Positions 59,752 through 64,000 of a stretch of 64,000 nucleotides of DNA are shown here, piece by piece. A model generated the notes under the pieces. It was not told the origin of the DNA. It did no database searches and was given only the letters and a program-made list of their open reading frames with translations. The stretch lies in contig NZ_CP027657.1 of the NCBI RefSeq assembly GCF_003008615.1, positions 5,456,001 through 5,520,000 of the forward strand, in the 5' to 3' direction. Within the stretch, counting starts at the first letter, position 1. The number at the start of each line of letters is the position of its first letter. The stretch is from Pseudomonas mendocina. Its GTDB lineage: Bacteria; Pseudomonadota; Gammaproteobacteria; Pseudomonadales; Pseudomonadaceae. The translations under genes and the position numbers were made by a program.

Positions 59752-60315
59752 ATGAGCACTCCCCTTAAAGTCGTCGCCGTTTCCGGTGGCACCTCCCGTC
59801 CCTCGCGCACTCTGGCACTGACCGAAGCCATCGTCAGTGAAGTCGGCAAGCATCTGGTCATCGACACCCACCTGATCGAACTGGGCAACATCGCCCGTCC
59901 GCTCGGCGGTGCGCTGTGGCGCAAGGAGCTGCCGGAAACCGTCGAACACGAACTGCGCCAGATCGAGTCAGCCGATCTGCTGGTGGTCGCCGCGCCGGTC
60001 TATCGTGGCACCTATCCGGGGCTGTTCAAGCACCTGTTCGACCTGATCGGCCAGGATGCGCTGATCGACACCCCGGTGCTGCTCGCCGCCACCGGTGGCA
60101 GTGAACGCCATGCGCTGGTGCTCGATCACCAGTTGCGCCCGCTGTTCAGTTTCTTCCAGTCGCTGACCCTGCCCATCGGCGTGTACGCCAGCGAGTCCGA
60201 CTTCGCCGACTACCGCGTCGCCAGCAATGCCCTGCAGGCGCGTATCGAACTGGCTGCCGAGCGCGCCGCCGCTCTGCTGCGTGGCCAGGCGCATGCCCTG
60301 CGCAAGATCGCCTGA
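59752..60315 (+). CDS. sfnE: NAD(P)H-dependent FMN reductase (SfnE/MsuE)
   Basis: 187 residues, flavodoxin-like NADPH-dependent FMN reductase. VVAVSGGTSRPSRTLALTEA is the FMN-phosphate loop, and VVAAPVYRGTYPGLFKHLFD and ATGGSERHALVLDHQLRPLF match the SsuE/MsuE/SfnE group. It supplies FMNH2 to partner monooxygenases. It is the first gene of the sfnECR set as known in P. putida. In this window it is the only recognisable flavin reductase for about ten flavin-dependent monooxygenases. Confidence 0.92.
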   Translation: MSTPLKVVAVSGGTSRPSRTLALTEAIVSEVGKHLVIDTHLIELGNIARPLGGALWRKELPETVEHELRQIESADLLVVAAPVYRGTYPGLFKHLFDLIGQDALIDTPVLLAATGGSERHALVLDHQLRPLFSFFQSLTLPIGVYASESDFADYRVASNALQARIELAAERAAALLRGQAHALRKIA

Positions 60316-60324
60316 GGAGTTCGC

Positions 60325-60378
60325 ATGAGCCAGCACCCCATTTGCCTGGAAGGCCAATCAGCGAGGGATATCGCGTGA
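60325..60378 (+). CDS. 17-residue peptide gene between sfnE and sfnC
   Basis: MSQHPICLEGQSARDIA, read from ATG 60325 with a strong ribosome-binding site (GAGGAG at 60314-60319, five bases away). Its TGA overlaps the GTG start of sfnC (GTGA at 60375-60378). Such a short translated frame ending exactly at the next start suggests translational coupling or a leader peptide. Single cysteine at position 7. No homologue is known to me. Confidence 0.5.
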   Translation: MSQHPICLEGQSARDIA

Positions 60379-61562
60379 GAACCAATCAACAACCCACCGT
60401 GCTCAGCCCCTTGCAGACCGCTCGCCGGCTGGCTGCGGATTTCGCCGAGACCGCCGTCGAACGCGACGAGGCCGGCGGCACCCCCAAGCAGCAGCGCGAT
60501 GCGATCCGTCAGAGCGGCCTGTTGTCGCTGAGCATCCCGACCCAGTTCGGCGGCCTTGGCGCCAGCTGGAGCGAAACCCTGGGCGTGGTGCGCGAGTTCG
60601 CCAAGGTCGACAGCTCCATTGCCCACGTCTTCGGCTTCCAGCACCTGATGCTGGCCACCGTGCGCCTGTTCTCCCGCCCCGATCAGTGGCAGCCCTGGTT
60701 CGAGCAGACCGCGCGCAAGAACTGGTTCTGGGGCAATGCACTCAATCCGCTGGATACCCGCACCGTGGTCAAGACCTTCGATGGCTGGCGTGAGTTTTCC
60801 GGCAAAAAGAGCTTCTGTTCCGGCGCCAGCGACTCGGAAATGCTGATTGCCTCTGCGGTCGACGAAAGCGCCGGCGGCAAACTGCTGATCGCCGCCATTC
60901 CCAGCGGCCGCACCGGCATCACCCTGCACGGCGACTGGAACAACATGGGCCAGCGCCAGACCGACAGTGGCAGCGCCACCTTCGAGCGCGTGCGCGTGGA
61001 AGAGAACGAACTGCTGCTCGACCCCGGCCCGCTGAGCACGCCCTTCGCCTGCCTGCGCCCGCTGATCGCCCAACTGCACTTCGCCCATATCTTCCTCGGC
61101 ATCGCCGAAGGCGCCCTGGAGGAGGCCCGTCAGTACACCCTCAAGGAAGGCCGGCCCTGGTTTCGCTCCAAGGCTCAGCACGTCAGCGAAGACCCTTATG
61201 TGCTGCGCCATTACGGCGAGTTCTGGGTCGGCCTGGAAGGCGTGCGCCTGCTGGTTGAACGCGCCGCCGCGCAACTCGACGACGCCTGGCACAAGGAACA
61301 CGCCCTCGGTGCCGAGGAGCGCGCGCAACTGGCGCTGTCCATCGCCACGGCCAAGGTGGCGGCTGCCCGCACCGGCCTGGATATCTGCAACCGTCTGTTC
61401 GAGGTGACCGGCGCTCGCGCCACCCACGCCTCGCTACGCCTCGACCGCTACTGGCGCAACCTGCGTACCCAGAGCCTGCACGACCCGGTGGACTACAAGC
61501 TCCACGAACTGGGTGAGTGGGCACTGAACCAGACGCGCCCTACACCCTCTTTCTACTCATAG
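60375..61562 (+). CDS. sfnC: SfnC/MsuC monooxygenase (acyl-CoA-dehydrogenase fold)
   Basis: 395 residues from GTG 60375. GAGGG lies eight bases before it; the TTG at 60342 is the only other in-frame choice. ACAD-fold two-component monooxygenase with ETAVERDEAGGTPKQQRDAI, VHGFQHLMLATVRLF-like helix (VFGFQHLMLATVRLFSRPDQ), NNMGQRQTDSGSATFERVRV and C-terminal RYWRNLRTQSLHDPVDYKLH. In P. aeruginosa the MsuC relative acts on methanesulfinate. It uses FMNH2 from SfnE. Confidence 0.9.
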   Translation: MRTNQQPTVLSPLQTARRLAADFAETAVERDEAGGTPKQQRDAIRQSGLLSLSIPTQFGGLGASWSETLGVVREFAKVDSSIAHVFGFQHLMLATVRLFSRPDQWQPWFEQTARKNWFWGNALNPLDTRTVVKTFDGWREFSGKKSFCSGASDSEMLIASAVDESAGGKLLIAAIPSGRTGITLHGDWNNMGQRQTDSGSATFERVRVEENELLLDPGPLSTPFACLRPLIAQLHFAHIFLGIAEGALEEARQYTLKEGRPWFRSKAQHVSEDPYVLRHYGEFWVGLEGVRLLVERAAAQLDDAWHKEHALGAEERAQLALSIATAKVAAARTGLDICNRLFEVTGARATHASLRLDRYWRNLRTQSLHDPVDYKLHELGEWALNQTRPTPSFYS

Positions 61563-61570
61563 GGATGCCC

Positions 61571-62674
<1,104 letters not shown>

Positions 62675-62750
62675 GAGGCCGGCACGCACGCGCGCCATCG
62701 GCTCACTACCTACCTTGCGTTGCCCCAACCACAGCAACGAGGAAAACATC

Positions 62751-63881
62751 ATGAGTCTCGACATCTTCTGGTTCCTGCCCACCTCCGGCGACACCCGCTA
62801 CCTCGGTCACTCCGGCAGTGGTCGCCCGGCCACCAACGCCTACATGCGGCAGATCGCCGTGGCCGCCGACCAGCTCGGCTACGATGGCTTGCTGATCCCC
62901 ACCGGCGCCAGTTGCCTCGATCCCTGGGTCACCGCTGCCAGCCTGGTGCCGGTCACCCAGCGCATCAAGCTGCTGGTGGCGCTGCGCACCTCCCTGGGCA
63001 ACCCCACCGCTTCGGCCCGCCAGGCCGCCAGCCTGGATCAGGCCAGCGGCGGTCGCCTGCTGCTCAACGTGGTGCCCGGCGGCGATGCCACCGAACTGGA
63101 AGCCGACGGCGTATTCCTCGCCCACGACGAGCGCTACGAAGCATCCGATGAATTCCTCAGCATCTGGCGCCGCCTGCTACAGGGCGAGAAGGTCGACTTC
63201 GACGGCAAGCACCTCAAGGTGCGCGGCGCGCAGAACTTCTTCGAGCCGGTGCAGAAACCCTATCCGCCACTGTACTTCGGCGGCTCCTCCCCTGCCGCCC
63301 ACGAACTGGCGGCCAAGCACGTCGACGCCTACCTGACCTGGGGCGAACCACCGGCCGCCGTGGCCGAGAAGATCGCCGATGTTCGCGCTCGCGCCGCCAA
63401 GCATGGTCGCAGCGTACGCTTCGGCGTGCGCCTGCACGTGATCGTGCGCGAAACCAACGAGAAGGCCTGGGCCGCCGCCGACGAGCTGATCAGTCATCTG
63501 GACGACGCCACCATCGCCGCTGCCCAGGCCAACTACGCCAAGATGGACTCAGAAGGCCAACGGCGCATGGCCGCGCTGCACGGTGGCGACCGCAACAAAC
63601 TGGAAGTCGCACCCAACCTCTGGGCCGGTGTCGGCCTGGTGCGCGGCGGCGCTGGCACCGCGCTCGTGGGAGACCCGGAAACGGTCGCTGCACGCCTGCT
63701 GGAATACGCGGATCTGGGCGTCGACAGCTTCGTGCTGTCCGGCTACCCGCACCTGGAAGAAGCCTACCGCTTCGCCGAACTGGTGTTCCCGCTGCTGCCC
63801 GGCAAGGGCAAGGTCACCGTCGAAGGCGCGTTCACCGGTGGTGCGTTCGACGTGCGTGCCGGCCAGGAGAAAGTCGCATGA
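62751..63881 (+). CDS. msuD: FMNH2-dependent alkanesulfonate/methanesulfonate monooxygenase (SsuD/MsuD)
   Basis: 376 residues from ATG 62751 with GAGGAAA before it. It matches SsuD along its length: [79 protein letters not shown] and [20 protein letters not shown]. The enzyme splits C1-C10 sulfonates to aldehyde and sulfite. In the sfnECR neighbourhood MsuD (short sulfonates) is more likely than SsuD, but sequence by eye does not settle it. The 76-bp gap after sfnR may hold its own promoter. Confidence 0.88.
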   Translation: MSLDIFWFLPTSGDTRYLGHSGSGRPATNAYMRQIAVAADQLGYDGLLIPTGASCLDPWVTAASLVPVTQRIKLLVALRTSLGNPTASARQAASLDQASGGRLLLNVVPGGDATELEADGVFLAHDERYEASDEFLSIWRRLLQGEKVDFDGKHLKVRGAQNFFEPVQKPYPPLYFGGSSPAAHELAAKHVDAYLTWGEPPAAVAEKIADVRARAAKHGRSVRFGVRLHVIVRETNEKAWAAADELISHLDDATIAAAQANYAKMDSEGQRRMAALHGGDRNKLEVAPNLWAGVGLVRGGAGTALVGDPETVAARLLEYADLGVDSFVLSGYPHLEEAYRFAELVFPLLPGKGKVTVEGAFTGGAFDVRAGQEKVA

Positions 63882-64000
63882 AGGTCATCGACCTGCGCTG
63901 CCGCCCGGCCTACCTGCACCCCTTCTTCGGTGGCGTACCCGGCTCGCCTGAACATGACGTCGCCCGCTGGCTCAATCGCCGCGTCGGCACCCGAGGGGCG
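63878..64000 (+). CDS. Start of an unidentified gene, possibly amidohydrolase family, cut by window end
   Basis: Forty-one codons, opening [19 protein letters not shown]. Start overlaps the monooxygenase stop (ATGA), so it is the next gene of the operon. A short beta strand followed by a histidine resembles the start of a metal-dependent TIM-barrel hydrolase, but too little is present to decide. Confidence 0.4.
   Translation, partial: MKVIDLRCRPAYLHPFFGGVPGSPEHDVARWLNRRVGTRGA

Noticed and set aside
59501..59755. 84-codon frame ending on the sfnE start
   Set aside because: No ribosome-binding site, composition unlike neighbours, and it crosses repeats and a possible promoter. Could be re-opened by ribosome profiling.

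Overview
The window looks like a chromosomal segment of a high-GC gammaproteobacterium, most probably a Pseudomonas. Grounds: Pseudomonas-type sfnECR genes (SfnE FMN reductase, SfnC monooxygenase, sigma-54-dependent SfnR), several SfnB-type monooxygenases, TctABC/Bug-type transport, REP-like intergenic palindromes in high copy, and overall protein style. No rRNA, tRNA, phage, insertion sequence or CRISPR array was seen.

The theme is sulfur acquisition under sulfate limitation. About fifty of the roughly sixty-five genes could import an organosulfur compound, oxidise it with reduced flavin or 2-oxoglutarate, or handle the released sulfide or sulfane sulfur. Layout: (1) 1-1538, hchA (cut by the window edge) and a LuxR-type regulator; (2) 1784-11456, two tandem SfnB-like monooxygenases, a DszA/NtaA-like monooxygenase, a MetQNI importer, an amino-acid-type binding protein plus permease without an ATPase, and a second DszA/NtaA-like enzyme; (3) 11606-12772, a membrane diguanylate cyclase; (4) 13184-17395, a tctBAC transport operon with two binding proteins; (5) 17766-23443, a desulfonation operon (ACAD-like and two SsuD-like monooxygenases around an SsuA-like protein) and a LysR regulator; (6) 23535-25717, a thiol dioxygenase and a four-domain rhodanese, followed by a 107-bp tandem array; (7) 27013-31315, a MetQ-like lipoprotein or periplasmic protein, divergent D-cysteine desulfhydrase and a cystine ABC importer; (8) 31342-40818, two aliphatic-sulfonate/sulfate-ester-type ABC systems with a TauD-family dioxygenase, an ACAD-like monooxygenase and an AhpD-like protein; (9) 40922-46653, regulators, an SDR/SnoaL pair and a low-GC island of cysteine-rich exported proteins, little connected with sulfur; (10) 47161-51522, a family 2A encapsulin operon (rhodanese, serine acetyltransferase, shell, cargo cysteine desulfurase); (11) 51793-59272, a GntR-led operon with an AprA-like flavoprotein, AprB-like ferredoxin, ABC importer, HEAT-repeat protein and DUF971 protein; (12) 59752-64000, sfnECR plus an alkanesulfonate monooxygenase and the start of another gene.

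A plausible working model is that the importers bring in sulfonates, sulfones, sulfate esters, cystine and thioethers; about ten flavin-dependent monooxygenases, served in this window by a single recognisable FMN reductase (SfnE), liberate sulfite; thiol dioxygenase, D-cysteine desulfhydrase and rhodaneses interconvert thiols, sulfide and sulfane sulfur; and the encapsulin with its encapsulated cysteine desulfurase may store sulfur taken from cysteine made by the adjacent serine acetyltransferase branch. Several of these transcription units start at unusually AT-rich promoters of similar layout, which suggests a shared activator such as CysB. The strongest candidates for new biology are the encapsulin operon in this setting, the AprAB-like/ABC/HEAT/DUF971 operon, and the 50-bp perfect AT-rich palindrome lying between the last two divergent operons.
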